The notes: a model not told the origin generated them from the sequence alone. DNA of 64,000 bases from Accumulibacter phosphatis (GCF_000024165.1 NC_013194.1:3286001-3350000), one strand, 5' to 3'; positions 31,677 to 41,511 are shown, counted from the first letter of the stretch. Program-made: numbers and translations.

Positions 31677-33977
31677 TCAAAAGGTGGTACCCAACTGGAA
31701 CTGAAACTTCTGAAGTTTATCATTACTTTGCTCGTTGAGCGGCTGACCGTAGCTGAACTTCAATGGTCCCAGCGGCGAAATCCAGGCCGCCGCCAGGCCT
31801 GCCGAGTAGCGCAAGCCTTCCTTGGAGTAGGTATACGACGGCACGGCGTTGTTGTCGGTGAAGACGTTGCCGGCGTCGAAGAACGGGCCGATACGAAACG
31901 CCTTGTCCATCCCGGGAATCGGCATCAGGATTTCGGCATTGAACACGGCCTTGCGCGTACCGCCGAGTCGCGTATCCGGATTCGTGATCTCCACCGGGCC
32001 GAGACTGGCAGTGTCGTAACCACGCACCGAATTGACACCACCGGCGAAGAAGTTCTTGTAGAACGGCAAGGTCTGACCCTGCAAACCATTCGCATACCCG
32101 AACTCGGCATTGAGCATCAGAACCACGTCCTTGGCGAGCGAAAAGAACTGTTGATTCTGGTAGGTCAGTCGGTAAAACGTCAGATCCGCACCCGGGATCG
32201 CCCACTCCAGGCCTGCCCGCTGGATGCCGCCACTGGTCGTGTAGATCGAACTGTTCCGGGTATCCCTCGTCCACCCGACGGTGGCCGGCACGGTGATGTT
32301 CGAGTCGCCGTGCTCGGCCTGGAACTTGATGTACTGGACCGGTGTGACTCCCGGTGTGATCGGAGTGATGTCGATCGTCGTCTGATCGACCGCGAGTCCA
32401 ACGCTGAGGGTGTCCTTCTCGTCAATCGGGAAACCAAAGCGGATTCCACCGCCCGTTGAGTGTGACTGGAACGCGTAGCCGAGCGAGGTCGGATTGAGCT
32501 TGCGGTCGTAGAGGTCGAAGCCCTGGCTGATGCCGTCAACGGTGAAATAGGGGTTGGTATAGTTGATCCCGAGGGTACGGTTCAACTTGCCCGTATTGAC
32601 CTGCAGGGACAGAAACTTGCCGCTGCCGAAGATGTTGGACTGCGAAATGGAGCCCGAAAGGATGACTTTCTCCGCACTCGAGTAGCCGGCACCAATCGAG
32701 ATGTTACCGGTCGATTTTTCGGTCACGTTGACATTGACATCGACCAGATCGATGGTTCCAGGAACCGGCGGGGTCTCCACGTTCACCTCGGCAAAGTAGC
32801 CGGTGCGGTCGATCCGCTCGCGTGAAGCCGAGACGCGCTCGGCGTCGTACCAGGCGCCTTCCATCTGGCGCATCTCCTGACGAATGACTTCGTCACGCGT
32901 CTTGGTGTTGCCGGTGATGTTGACCCGCCGAACGTAAGCTCGCTTGCCAGGATCGACGAAGATCGTGAAGGCCACCTGACGCTTTTCCTTGTCGAGTTCC
33001 GGGGCGGCATTGACGTTGGCGAACGCGTAACCCTGGGCACCCAGCTTGTCGGCGATGGCCTTCGTGCTCTCGTTGAGCTTCTCGCGCGAGAAAACGTCGC
33101 CCGCCTTGATCTTGACAGCCTTCCTGAACTCCTCCTCGGACAGAATCAGTTCACCTGCCAGCTTCACCGACGAAACCATGAAGCGTTCGCCCTCGTTGAT
33201 ACTGACCGTGATGTAGATGTCCTTCTTGTCGGGGCTGATCGACACCTGCGTCGATTCGACACTGAACTCGAGATAGCCGCGATCCAGGTAGTACGAGCGC
33301 AGCGTTTCCAGGTCGGCCGAGAGCTTCTGCTTCGAATACTGGTCACTCTTGGTATACCAGCTGATCCAGTTGGGCGTGCGAAGCTGCATCACGCCAACCA
33401 GTTCCTTTTCCTTGAATGCCTGCGCGCCGACGATATTGATCTGCTTGATCCGCGCCGCCTCGCCTTCGTCGATGTTGAAGTTGATCGCCACACGGTTACG
33501 ATCGAGCGGCGTGATCGTCGTGGTAATCGCCACCGCGTACCGTCCGCGCGCCAGATACTGGCGCTTCAACTCCTGCTCCGCCTTCTCGAGCGTAGCGCGG
33601 TCGAAGGTGCGCGACGCCGCGATGCCCACTTCCTTGAGCCCCTTGAGCAACTGGTCCTTGTCGAACTCCTTGAGGCCGACAAAGTCGATCTGTGCTATCG
33701 CCGGACGTTCCTCGAGCACGACGATCAGCACGCTGCCGTCGACTTCGATCCGGACATCCTTGAAGAAACCGGTGGCAAAGAGCGCCTTGATGGCCTGTGC
33801 CGCCTTCTCGTCAGTCATCGTCTCGCCGACCTTGACCGGAAGGTAACTGAAAACCGTGCCGGCCTCGACGCGTTGAATACCTTCGACGCGGATGTCCTTG
33901 ACGGTGAACGGCTCCATGGCCGTCGCGCCACAGGCAAAAAGGGTGGCCAGCAGACCTGCGAGCAGGTTTTTCTTCAT
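31677..33977 (-). CDS. bamA: Outer membrane protein assembly factor BamA
   Basis: The 766-residue Omp85 protein has a signal peptide (residues 1-20), five POTRA repeats (starting FTVKDIRVEGIQRVEAG) and a 16-strand barrel with conserved VRGYDTASLGP (the VRGF-like lid-lock motif). It ends in aromatic Phe (QLGTTF). It inserts beta-barrel proteins into the outer membrane. ATG 33977 begins the signal peptide, with GAGGAT just upstream. It follows rseP by only 4 bp. Essential housekeeping gene, intact. Confidence 0.97.
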   Translation of the reverse strand: MKKNLLAGLLATLFACGATAMEPFTVKDIRVEGIQRVEAGTVFSYLPVKVGETMTDEKAAQAIKALFATGFFKDVRIEVDGSVLIVVLEERPAIAQIDFVGLKEFDKDQLLKGLKEVGIAASRTFDRATLEKAEQELKRQYLARGRYAVAITTTITPLDRNRVAINFNIDEGEAARIKQINIVGAQAFKEKELVGVMQLRTPNWISWYTKSDQYSKQKLSADLETLRSYYLDRGYLEFSVESTQVSISPDKKDIYITVSINEGERFMVSSVKLAGELILSEEEFRKAVKIKAGDVFSREKLNESTKAIADKLGAQGYAFANVNAAPELDKEKRQVAFTIFVDPGKRAYVRRVNITGNTKTRDEVIRQEMRQMEGAWYDAERVSASRERIDRTGYFAEVNVETPPVPGTIDLVDVNVNVTEKSTGNISIGAGYSSAEKVILSGSISQSNIFGSGKFLSLQVNTGKLNRTLGINYTNPYFTVDGISQGFDLYDRKLNPTSLGYAFQSHSTGGGIRFGFPIDEKDTLSVGLAVDQTTIDITPITPGVTPVQYIKFQAEHGDSNITVPATVGWTRDTRNSSIYTTSGGIQRAGLEWAIPGADLTFYRLTYQNQQFFSLAKDVVLMLNAEFGYANGLQGQTLPFYKNFFAGGVNSVRGYDTASLGPVEITNPDTRLGGTRKAVFNAEILMPIPGMDKAFRIGPFFDAGNVFTDNNAVPSYTYSKEGLRYSAGLAAAWISPLGPLKFSYGQPLNEQSNDKLQKFQFQLGTTF

Positions 33978-33981
33978 ATCC

Positions 33982-35349
33982 TCAGCCGGAAAACAATCGA
34001 TTGATGTCGTTGTAGAAGGCAAACGCCATGAGCATGAGCAGGAGAGCCAGGCCGATCTGCTGGCCAATTTCCATCGCCTTTTCGGAAACCGGGCCGCGCT
34101 TGATGATTTCGGCCAGATAATACAACAAATGCCCCCCATCCAGAATCGGGATCGGCAGCAGATTGAGAACACCCAGGCTGATGCTGACCAGGGCGAGAAA
34201 CTTGAGGTAGTAGTCGATCCCCAGCCTTGCCGACTGGCCGGCGTAGTCGGCAATGGTCACCGGCCCGCTGATGTTCCGCCACGAGACTTCGCCGGTGATC
34301 ATCTTGCCGATCATCAGCAGCGTGAACGTCGACTTGTCCCAGGTTTCCGCGACCGCCTTGCCCAGGGCCGAAAACGGCCCATAGCTGACGGTAACCACCA
34401 GCTCCGCCCGCGACAACCCGCCGTCACTGACCGCCGCACCGATTCGGCCGATCTCTCGACCGCGCTCGTCCACAGCCATTGGCGTCACCGTCGTCAGAAT
34501 CCGCTCGCCGCCACGCAGAACGTCCAGGACAAGGGCCTTCCCGGGCGATTGACGGACGCTGTGTACGACATCGGCCCAACTGCCGATAGGCTGATCGTCA
34601 ATGGCCAGAATCTCGTCCCCGGGCTGCAGATCGGCAGCGGCCGCGGCGCTGTTCGCGTTCACCTTGCCCAGAATGGGGGGCAAGCGTGGCCGGAACAGGG
34701 CAAGTCCGAGCCGGTCCAGCGCATCGCCCTCCCACCCGGCGAGCCGGACCGACGACACATCAAGGCGGCGGATTGCTATCTCGTGGTGTGGGTTGACCAC
34801 CTCGAGGTCAACCTCGTCGCGCTCCGCGGCCCGCTGCAGCACAACCCAGCGCATCTCCTGCCAGGTCTGAACCGCCTCGCCAGCCACCTTGAGCACCAGC
34901 TCGCCATTCTCCAGCCCCGCGGCGGCGGCAGGACTCGCCGCGACCGGCACGCCGAGAATGGGCTTGAACTCCTCGGTACCGTGCCAGAACAGCCCCCAGT
35001 AGACGACGATGGCCAGCAGGAAATTGGCCAGCGGTCCGGCTGCGACGATCGCCATCCGGCGCTGGACTGGCTGCCGGTTGAAGCTGCGAGCCAAGTCGCT
35101 CGCCGGTACCTCGCCCTCACGCTCGTCGAGCATCTTGACGTAACCGCCTAGCGGAAAAGCGCCGATCGCCCACTCGGTGTCATCCTTGCCGAACCGCTTG
35201 GCCCAGAGCGGCCGGCCAAAGCCGACCGAAAAGCGCAAGACCTTGACGCCCACCCAACGCGCGGCCAGATAGTGACCGAACTCGTGGACGACAACCAGAA
35301 CCCCCAGCACGACGGCAAATGCGGCGAGGTAATAGAGAAAATTGCTCAC
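33982..35349 (-). CDS. rseP: RIP metalloprotease RseP
   Basis: The 455-residue site-2 protease is integral to the inner membrane. HEFGH (residues 22-26) gives two zinc ligands and the glutamate; two PDZ domains follow (around NANSAAAAADLQPGDEILA in the second); LLPIPILDGGHL near the end carries the third ligand Asp. It cleaves RseA to release sigma-E and removes remnant signal peptides. GTG 35349 overlaps the dxr stop (GTGA), so translation is coupled. The longer upstream start lies inside dxr and is unlikely. Confidence 0.95.
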   Translation of the reverse strand: MSNFLYYLAAFAVVLGVLVVVHEFGHYLAARWVGVKVLRFSVGFGRPLWAKRFGKDDTEWAIGAFPLGGYVKMLDEREGEVPASDLARSFNRQPVQRRMAIVAAGPLANFLLAIVVYWGLFWHGTEEFKPILGVPVAASPAAAAGLENGELVLKVAGEAVQTWQEMRWVVLQRAAERDEVDLEVVNPHHEIAIRRLDVSSVRLAGWEGDALDRLGLALFRPRLPPILGKVNANSAAAAADLQPGDEILAIDDQPIGSWADVVHSVRQSPGKALVLDVLRGGERILTTVTPMAVDERGREIGRIGAAVSDGGLSRAELVVTVSYGPFSALGKAVAETWDKSTFTLLMIGKMITGEVSWRNISGPVTIADYAGQSARLGIDYYLKFLALVSISLGVLNLLPIPILDGGHLLYYLAEIIKRGPVSEKAMEIGQQIGLALLLMLMAFAFYNDINRLFSG

Positions 35350-36551
35350 TGCCGCGCCACCTGCACAAGCCACTGCTCGGCGGCCTCGCGGGCCAGCCGG
35401 TCTGCCGTCAGGACCTCGGACAACGAGCCGAGCGCCTTGCCCGCCGGCAGGCCGTCCATGACGCCGGCAATGACGCGGGGAATCGCCGGGAAGCCGATTC
35501 TGCCGTCGAGAAAAGCCTGTACGGCAACTTCGTTGGCGGCATTCAGCGTCGTCGGTGCGCTGCCACCGTCACGCAGCGCCCGATACGCCAAAGCCAGGCA
35601 CGGAAGGCGGCCGAGGTCCGGCCGTTCGAAATGCAGTGACCCGATCGTGCACAGATCCAGAGGCGCGACCCCGGCGGCAATCCGCCGCGGATAGGCGAGA
35701 GCATGCGCAATCGGCGTACGCATGTCCGGGTTGCCGAGTTCGGCGATCACCGAGCCATCGGCGTACTGAACGAGCGAGTGAATGACGCTCTCCGGGTGGA
35801 TGACCACCTGAATTCGCTCGGCGGGAATGTTGAACAGCCAGTGTGCCTCGATGACTTCGAGCCCCTTGTTCATCATGGTCGACGAATCGACCGAGATTTT
35901 TCGGCCCATGACCCAGTTGGGGTGGGCGCAGGCCTGTTCGGGGGTGACCGACTCGAGATCGGCCGGCGCCATGGTGCGAAACGGACCGCCAGAGGCGGTG
36001 AGAAACAAGCCAAGCACGCCGCTTTCGGCCGGATCCCCGGAGTAGCCGCTTGGCAGCGATTGAAAGATGGCGTTGTGTTCGCTGTCGATCGGCAACAGCG
36101 TCGCCCCATTCTCGCGCACGGCGCGCATGAAAACCGAGCCGGCCATGACCAGCGCTTCCTTGTTCGCCAGCAGAATCTTCTTGCCGGCCACGGCAGCAGC
36201 CAGAGTGGGCGGCAAGCCCGCCGCGCCGACGATCGCCGCCATCACCGAATCGACCTCCGGTAGTTGTGCCATACGCACCAGCGCCTCGGCGCCGTGCGTC
36301 ACCTCGGTCGGGCATCCGGCGCCCGCCAAGCGCGCGGCGAGATCGGCAGCCAAGCGGGCGTCGCCGACGACGGCATGCTGCGGCTGGAACTCGACGCACT
36401 GCTCGAAGAGGCGATCCACCTGTCGATGCGCGCAGAGAGCGACGACGCGATAACGATGCCGGTGCCGGCGAACGACATCGAGCGTACTGACTCCGATCGA
36501 GCCGGTGGACCCCAGGATGGTGAGTTGCTGCACAGCCGCGGGGCAAGACAT
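35346..36551 (-). CDS. dxr: 1-deoxy-D-xylulose 5-phosphate reductoisomerase
   Basis: The 401-residue enzyme makes 2-C-methyl-D-erythritol 4-phosphate in the non-mevalonate isoprenoid pathway. NADPH-binding GSTGSIGVSTLDVV is at the N-terminus, then LLANKEALVMAG, the metal-binding SEHNAIFQ and the substrate loop TASGGPFR with MGRKISVDSSTMMNKGLE. ATG 36551 overlaps the cdsA TGA (TGATG). Its product feeds undecaprenyl diphosphate synthesis by the uppS two genes upstream. Confidence 0.96.
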   Translation of the reverse strand: MSCPAAVQQLTILGSTGSIGVSTLDVVRRHRHRYRVVALCAHRQVDRLFEQCVEFQPQHAVVGDARLAADLAARLAGAGCPTEVTHGAEALVRMAQLPEVDSVMAAIVGAAGLPPTLAAAVAGKKILLANKEALVMAGSVFMRAVRENGATLLPIDSEHNAIFQSLPSGYSGDPAESGVLGLFLTASGGPFRTMAPADLESVTPEQACAHPNWVMGRKISVDSSTMMNKGLEVIEAHWLFNIPAERIQVVIHPESVIHSLVQYADGSVIAELGNPDMRTPIAHALAYPRRIAAGVAPLDLCTIGSLHFERPDLGRLPCLALAYRALRDGGSAPTTLNAANEVAVQAFLDGRIGFPAIPRVIAGVMDGLPAGKALGSLSEVLTADRLAREAAEQWLVQVARQ

Positions 36552-37387
36552 CAGCGTAGCGTCAGCAGCCAGACCAGAGCCACCAGCGGCAGCGTCGATG
36601 TCAGACTGTCGATGCGGTCAAGGACGCCACCATGCCCCGGCAACACGTTGCTGCTGTCCTTGAGCCCCGCTTGACGCTTGAGCAGCGACTCAAACAGATC
36701 GCCGAGGATGCTGATCGCTGTCAGCACGACAAGAATCACCAGCAGCAACACAAGGTTGCCGGACAACGCCGCAGGCAGCTTCGACGACAGGAAAAATCCG
36801 TAGATCAGGACCATCACACCGCCGCCGACGGCGCCCTCCCAGGTCTTGCCGGGGCTGATGGCGGGGGCCAGTTTGTGCTTGCCGAGGCTGCGGCCGGCGA
36901 AATAGGCGCCAATGTCGGCCAGCCAGACGACGGTCATGATGGCCAGCAAGGCCAGCGGACCGGCCTGCCGGAGTTGCACCAACGCCAGCCAGGCCGGCAG
37001 GATCAGCACGACGCCGGTCGCCAGGCCGAGAGCAGGGTTGGACAGGGGCCAGCGGCGGTTGAGCCAGAGCGGCACCACGACCAGCCAGAAACCAGCAGCT
37101 GGCAGGTACAGCCAGGCACCAAGATGCCATGCCTCCTCCACGAAACCCTCGGCAAGACCAAGGGCGGCCGGCTGCACGGCAGCAAGGACTCCGCAAACCG
37201 CGGCGAGCAGCGCGCCGAGCAGAATCCGCGTCGGCGCTCCCAGTTGCATCAACGCGCCCCACTCCCACGCGGCGACGGCAGCCACCGCCGTGACGAACAT
37301 CAACCAGCCGATCGGGGGGAGGAAAAAGAGCGCGCAGAAGAAGGCGGCAAACAGAACGGCCGCGGTGATCACCCGCGTCCTAAGCAT
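36551..37387 (-). CDS. cdsA: Phosphatidate cytidylyltransferase (housekeeping)
   Basis: The 278-residue protein has about eight membrane helices and the C-terminal signature SPGKTWEGAVGG and LKRQAGLKDSSNVLPGHGGV with LDRIDS. It makes CDP-diacylglycerol for all phospholipids. It overlaps uppS by 8 bp upstream and dxr downstream. A second, more divergent copy at 25430-26398 lacks this translation/isoprenoid context and seems to serve a separate pathway. Confidence 0.95.
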   Translation of the reverse strand: MLRTRVITAAVLFAAFFCALFFLPPIGWLMFVTAVAAVAAWEWGALMQLGAPTRILLGALLAAVCGVLAAVQPAALGLAEGFVEEAWHLGAWLYLPAAGFWLVVVPLWLNRRWPLSNPALGLATGVVLILPAWLALVQLRQAGPLALLAIMTVVWLADIGAYFAGRSLGKHKLAPAISPGKTWEGAVGGGVMVLIYGFFLSSKLPAALSGNLVLLLVILVVLTAISILGDLFESLLKRQAGLKDSSNVLPGHGGVLDRIDSLTSTLPLVALVWLLTLR

Positions 37388-38174
37388 CTAGGCGCGTGCC
37401 GGTCGGTGGTGACGCCACTGGCGAAGTCGCCGTCACCTGTTCGCTGGTCCGCCCGAAACGCCGTTCGCGTTGCTGATACGACTGCAAGGCCGCATCAAAA
37501 GCTTTCGAGTCGAACTCGGGCCACAGGACGTCGGTGAAGTAGATCTCTGAATAGGCGAGCTGCCAAAGCAGGAAGTTGCTGATCCGCTGCTCCCCGCCGG
37601 TGCGGATGAAGAGATCCGGCTCAGGCGCATAGTGCATCGCCAAGTGCGGGGCGAGATCGCTCTCGGTCAGCTCGCCACGCCTTTCCGGTTCGCTGGTCAA
37701 CAGGCGGTTTACCGCCTGCAGGATGTCCCAGCGTCCACCGTAGTTCGCTGCAACCGTCAGGACCAATCGCGTGTTGGTAGCCGTCCGTTGCTCGGACACG
37801 TCGATAAGTGCCCGCAGGTCAGGCTCGAAACGTGACAGATCGCCAATGACCCGCAGGCGAACGCCGTTACGATCGAGCTTGGTGACTTCTTCCCTGAGAG
37901 CGCGCACGAAGAGTTGCATGAGCAGGGAAACCTCTTCTTCGGGGCGACGCCAGTTCTCCGAACTGAACGCAAACAGCGTCAGGTACTCGATGCCTCGCTC
38001 CAGACAGGCCCGGACTGTTGCCCGCACGGTTTCGACACCACGGCGATGTCCGGCAAAGCGCGGCAACAAGCGTTTCCTGGCCCAGCGTCCGTTACCGTCC
38101 ATGATGATCGCGACGTGCCGCGGCACCACCGATGTCGCGGGAATATCGCGAGTTGAACTGGCAAAGCGCGCCAT
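37380..38174 (-). CDS. uppS: Undecaprenyl diphosphate synthase
   Basis: This is a 264-residue cis-prenyltransferase. The pyrophosphate-binding IIMDGNGRWA is near the N-terminus, followed by GHRRGVETVR, LTLFAFSSENWRRP and a late DLFIRTGGEQRISNFLLWQ. It builds the C55 carrier for peptidoglycan and O-antigen. It starts at MARFASSTRDI, with GAAGAG before the ATG. Order frr-uppS-cdsA-dxr is the standard proteobacterial arrangement. Confidence 0.96.
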   Translation of the reverse strand: MARFASSTRDIPATSVVPRHVAIIMDGNGRWARKRLLPRFAGHRRGVETVRATVRACLERGIEYLTLFAFSSENWRRPEEEVSLLMQLFVRALREEVTKLDRNGVRLRVIGDLSRFEPDLRALIDVSEQRTATNTRLVLTVAANYGGRWDILQAVNRLLTSEPERRGELTESDLAPHLAMHYAPEPDLFIRTGGEQRISNFLLWQLAYSEIYFTDVLWPEFDSKAFDAALQSYQQRERRFGRTSEQVTATSPVASPPTGTRLDA

Positions 38175-38197
38175 GGTGATATCTCTTCGGACGGCGG

Positions 38198-38758
38198 CTA
38201 GATGGCCATCAACTCGGTTTCCTTGTGGCTGAGCTGCTTGTCGATTTCCACTACGTAGCGGTCAGTGAGCTTCTGGATTTCGTCCTGGGCGCGATGCTCT
38301 TCATCCTCCGAACACGCCTTGTTCTTCAACATTTCCTTGAGCGTCGCGTTGGCATCCCGCCGGAGATTGCGCACCGCCACCTTGGCGCCTTCGGCTTCCG
38401 CTCTTACCACCTTGATCAGATCGCGGCGCCTCGCCTCGGTCAGGGGTGGCATCGGCACACGAATCAACTCCCCCTGTGAAGCAGGGTTGAGGCCCAGATC
38501 ACAGTCACGAATGGCCTTCTCGACCTTCCCTGCCATTCCCTTTTCCCAGGGTTGAACGCCAAGGGTGCGGGCATCGATCAGGGTCACGTTGGCCACCGTA
38601 TTGATGGGTACCAGCGACCCGTAGTACTCGACCTGCACATGGTCGAGCAGACCCGTGTGAGCGCGACCCGTTCGCACTTTCGCCAAATCCGTCCTGAGGG
38701 CCTCAAGGGACTTTTCCATTTTCCGCTCAGTGGTCTTCTTCAAATCTGCTAGGGACAT
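38198..38758 (-). CDS. frr: Ribosome recycling factor
   Basis: The 186-residue protein (MSLADLKKTTERKMEKSLEAL onward) has the two-domain tRNA-mimic shape of RRF, with the conserved hinge region and VRTGRAHTGLLD. It splits post-termination ribosomes together with EF-G. ATG 38758 has GGAG 6 nt upstream. It is the downstream neighbour of pyrH, separated by 11 bp. Confidence 0.97.
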   Translation of the reverse strand: MSLADLKKTTERKMEKSLEALRTDLAKVRTGRAHTGLLDHVQVEYYGSLVPINTVANVTLIDARTLGVQPWEKGMAGKVEKAIRDCDLGLNPASQGELIRVPMPPLTEARRRDLIKVVRAEAEGAKVAVRNLRRDANATLKEMLKNKACSEDEEHRAQDEIQKLTDRYVVEIDKQLSHKETELMAI

Positions 38759-38769
38759 GTCGATCTCCG

Positions 38770-39492
38770 TCAGCAAGACACCAGAGTGCCTTCATTCTCG
38801 CCCATCGTGACCCGCTTCAACGCGCCCTGCTTGAAGATGGAGAAGACGTTGATTGGCAACTTCTGATCACGACACAGGGCAAAGGCAGTGGCGTCCATTA
38901 TCGCCAGGTTCTGGGCGATCACCTCGTCGAAGGTGATCCGGTCGTAGCGCACGGCATGCGGATCCTTCTTGGGATCGGCGGAGTAGATACCGTCGACCTT
39001 GGTCGCCTTGAGAACGATTTCAGCACCGATCTCGGCACCGCGCAAGGCGGCGGCCGTATCGGTCGTAAAGAACGGGTTGCCGGTGCCGGCAGCAAAGATG
39101 ACCGTCCGCCCCTGCTCCAGGTAGCGGATGGCTTTGCCGCGTATGTACGGCTCGACGACCTGTTCGATGTTGAGGGCCGACTGCACGCGAGAAACCATTC
39201 CGGCAGCCCGCATTGCATCATGCAACGCCAGCCCGTTCATCACCGTCGCCAGCATGCCGATGTAGTCGGCCTGCGCGCGATCCATGCCGGTCGCGGCAGG
39301 CGCAACACCCCGAAAGATGTTGCCGCCGCCAATGACGACGCCAACCTGGACACCCATATCGACAACCACCTTGATCTCGTCGACGATTCCCGAGATGGTC
39401 TGCCGGTTGATTCCGTAGGCGTCGCCCCCCATCAGGGCTTCACCGGAGAGCTTGAGCAGAATGCGTTTGTATCGGGGTGCGTTCGCGCACAT
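38770..39492 (-). CDS. pyrH: Uridylate kinase
   Basis: The 240-residue amino-acid-kinase-fold enzyme phosphorylates UMP to UDP. Conserved segments are KRILLKLSGEALMG at the N-terminus, VGVVIGGGNIFRG, the nucleotide-binding FAAGTGNPFFTTDTAA and KATKVDGIYSADP. It starts at MCANAPRYKR with AAGGAG 10 nt upstream; a longer frame upstream is not supported. GTP-activated hexamer in related species. Intact. Confidence 0.96.
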   Translation of the reverse strand: MCANAPRYKRILLKLSGEALMGGDAYGINRQTISGIVDEIKVVVDMGVQVGVVIGGGNIFRGVAPAATGMDRAQADYIGMLATVMNGLALHDAMRAAGMVSRVQSALNIEQVVEPYIRGKAIRYLEQGRTVIFAAGTGNPFFTTDTAAALRGAEIGAEIVLKATKVDGIYSADPKKDPHAVRYDRITFDEVIAQNLAIMDATAFALCRDQKLPINVFSIFKQGALKRVTMGENEGTLVSC

Positions 39493-39553
39493 CGGCGTCG
39501 GGCTCCTTGGCTTGGGCGTGGGACAGTTCTCGATCTCGGTTGTCGCTCGTTGA

Positions 39554-40450
39554 CTACTTCTGCGCTGCAGCCGCCGCCTGCGCAGCCACCTCGGCGGCGA
39601 AGTCGTTCGACCGCTTCGCGATGCCTTCGCCAACGACGAAGAGCGTGAAACCGGCTACTGACGCCGCTTTGCTCTTGAGCAACTGGGCAATGGTCTGCTT
39701 GCCGTCTTCCGCCTTGACGAAGACCTGACCAAGCAGCGTCACTTCGTTGAGGAACTTCTGTACCGAGCCTTCGACGATCTTCTCGATCATTGCCTCCGGC
39801 TTGCCGGCTTCCCTGGCCTTCTCCGTGGCAACGCGGCGTTCGCTGTCGATCAGTTCGGCGGCCACACCCGAGGCATCCAGCGCCTTTGGCTTGGTCGCCG
39901 CAACATGCATGGCAAGATCGCGTCCCAGTTGATCATCGCCGCCAGAGCAATCGACCACGACACCAATCTTGGCGCCACCGTGAACATAGGCAGCAAGCTT
40001 GCCAGTGGCCTGCATGCGGACAAAGCGGCGAATTGCCAGATTCTCGCCGATCTTGCCGACGAGCGCGGTACGCGTCGATTCGACCGTCCCACCCGCCATC
40101 GGCAAGGCGGCCAGCGCCGTGACGTCGACGGGGTCATGGGCAGCGACCAGCGCAGCGCAATCGCTGGCCAGCTTCAGGAAGTCATCGTTCTTGGCGACGA
40201 AATCCGTTTCGCAATTGATTTCAACGATCGCGCCAACTTTGCCGTCGTTCGCCATATGTACGGCGACGACCCCTTCCGCCGTGATTCGACTCGCTGCCTT
40301 GCTGGCCTTGGAACCCAGCTTGACGCGCAGAATCTCCTCGGCCTTGCCGATATCGCCAGCTGACTCGGTCAGTGCGCGCTTGCACTCCATCATCGGCGCG
40401 TCGGTTCTCTCGCGCAGCTCTTTCACCATGCTTGCGGTAATTTCCGCCAT
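39554..40450 (-). CDS. tsf: Elongation factor Ts
   Basis: The 298-residue protein exchanges GDP for GTP on EF-Tu. MAEITASMVKELRERTDAPM and MMECKRALTESAGD form the N-terminal domain, and the central INCETDFVAKNDDFL contains the TDFV element that contacts EF-Tu. A coiled-coil region ends in an Ala/Gln-rich tail. ATG 40450 has GGAGAATGAA upstream. It is transcribed with rpsB, 112 bp away; that gap is GC-rich and may form a hairpin that tunes tsf level. Confidence 0.97.
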   Translation of the reverse strand: MAEITASMVKELRERTDAPMMECKRALTESAGDIGKAEEILRVKLGSKASKAASRITAEGVVAVHMANDGKVGAIVEINCETDFVAKNDDFLKLASDCAALVAAHDPVDVTALAALPMAGGTVESTRTALVGKIGENLAIRRFVRMQATGKLAAYVHGGAKIGVVVDCSGGDDQLGRDLAMHVAATKPKALDASGVAAELIDSERRVATEKAREAGKPEAMIEKIVEGSVQKFLNEVTLLGQVFVKAEDGKQTIAQLLKSKAASVAGFTLFVVGEGIAKRSNDFAAEVAAQAAAAAQK

Positions 40451-40562
40451 TTCATTCTCCACTTGCGGGCGCGGTCGGCCGTGCCGGCCGCGCCTCTCCA
40501 AACACGTTCAAGACAACCGGCCGGTACGTGCTGCCGCAACCTCCAGCCCGGGCTGCCGGCGA

Positions 40563-41306
40563 TCAATCGTCGGCAGCTTCCTCGATGAACTCGTCGCCCG
40601 ACACCGCGTCGAGGATCTCCTCGACGAACTGGCTGCGACCTTCAAGCACCGCATCGGCTACGCCCCGGGCGTAGAGCCGGATCGCTCGCGACGAGTCGTC
40701 GTTGCCGGGGATGACGTAGTCGACACCCTTAGGCGAATGGTTGGTATCGACCACGGCGACGACCGGAATTCCCAACTTGTTGGCTTCCGTGATGGCTATC
40801 TTGTGGTAGCCGACGTCGATCACGAACAGCGCGTCAGGCAGCGAGACCATATCCTTGATGCCACCGATCGACTTCTGCATCTTGTCGAGTTCGCGCGTCA
40901 TCATCAGCGCTTCCTTCTTGCCGAGACGAGCCAGGGAGCCGTCGTCGGACATCGCTTCCATGTCCTTGATGCGCTTGATCGACTGCTTGATCGTCTTGAA
41001 GTTCGTCAGCATGCCGCCGAGCCAACGCTGTTCGACGTACGGGGAAGCGCAACGGGTAGCCTCTTCAGCCATGATTTCCCGTGCCTGCCGCTTGGTTGAG
41101 ACGAAGAGGATGCTGCCCTTGTTGGCAGACAGCCGGCGAACGAAGGTCATCGCCTCGTTGTACTTGGCAAGGGTCTGCTCAAGGTTGACGATGTGAATCT
41201 TGTTGCGGGCGCCAAAAATATAGGGCGCCATCTTGGGGTTCCAGAAGCGTGTCTGGTGGCCGAAATGCACCCCGGCCTCGAGCATCTGACGCATGGTTGT
41301 AGACAT
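40563..41306 (-). CDS. rpsB: 30S ribosomal protein S2
   Basis: The 247-residue protein has the universal S2 start MRQMLEAGVHFGHQTRFWNP, the TKRQAREIMAEEA segment and the coiled-coil insertion (RIKDMEAMSDDG and ALMMTRELDKMQKS). It ends in an acidic tail (EFIEEAADD). Its mRNA leader is long, about 170 nt, and starts at a good promoter, suggesting autogenous control by S2 as in E. coli. GAGAGTGAAA precedes ATG 41306. Confidence 0.97.
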   Translation of the reverse strand: MSTTMRQMLEAGVHFGHQTRFWNPKMAPYIFGARNKIHIVNLEQTLAKYNEAMTFVRRLSANKGSILFVSTKRQAREIMAEEATRCASPYVEQRWLGGMLTNFKTIKQSIKRIKDMEAMSDDGSLARLGKKEALMMTRELDKMQKSIGGIKDMVSLPDALFVIDVGYHKIAITEANKLGIPVVAVVDTNHSPKGVDYVIPGNDDSSRAIRLYARGVADAVLEGRSQFVEEILDAVSGDEFIEEAADD

Positions 41307-41481
41307 TTTCACTCTCACTATCAGGGTTGGACCACCATCCGCCCACCTACAGCCGGCCGTCATGGCCGACACCCTTGAACAGGCGGATGTGCGTATTTGG
41401 GCGAGCCTCCTCGGCGTACCCGGCGCGCCAGATGGAGGCGCGCTTTCATTTATCGCTGGCGCAGACCAGCAAAAGTCGGCG

Positions 41482-41511
41482 ATAGTACCATCAAGAGCCG
41501 CGCCATTTCAA
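41482..41511 (-). promoter_or_regulatory. Promoter of the rpsB-tsf operon with long leader
   Basis: On the minus strand, TTGAAA (41506-41511) and TACTAT (41482-41487) lie 18 bp apart, with TGG just before the -10 (extended -10). The transcript would start near 41475, giving a leader of about 170 nt before rpsB (41307 to about 41475). E. coli rpsB has a leader of similar size that binds S2. The map start lies further out on the other strand. Confidence 0.6.
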
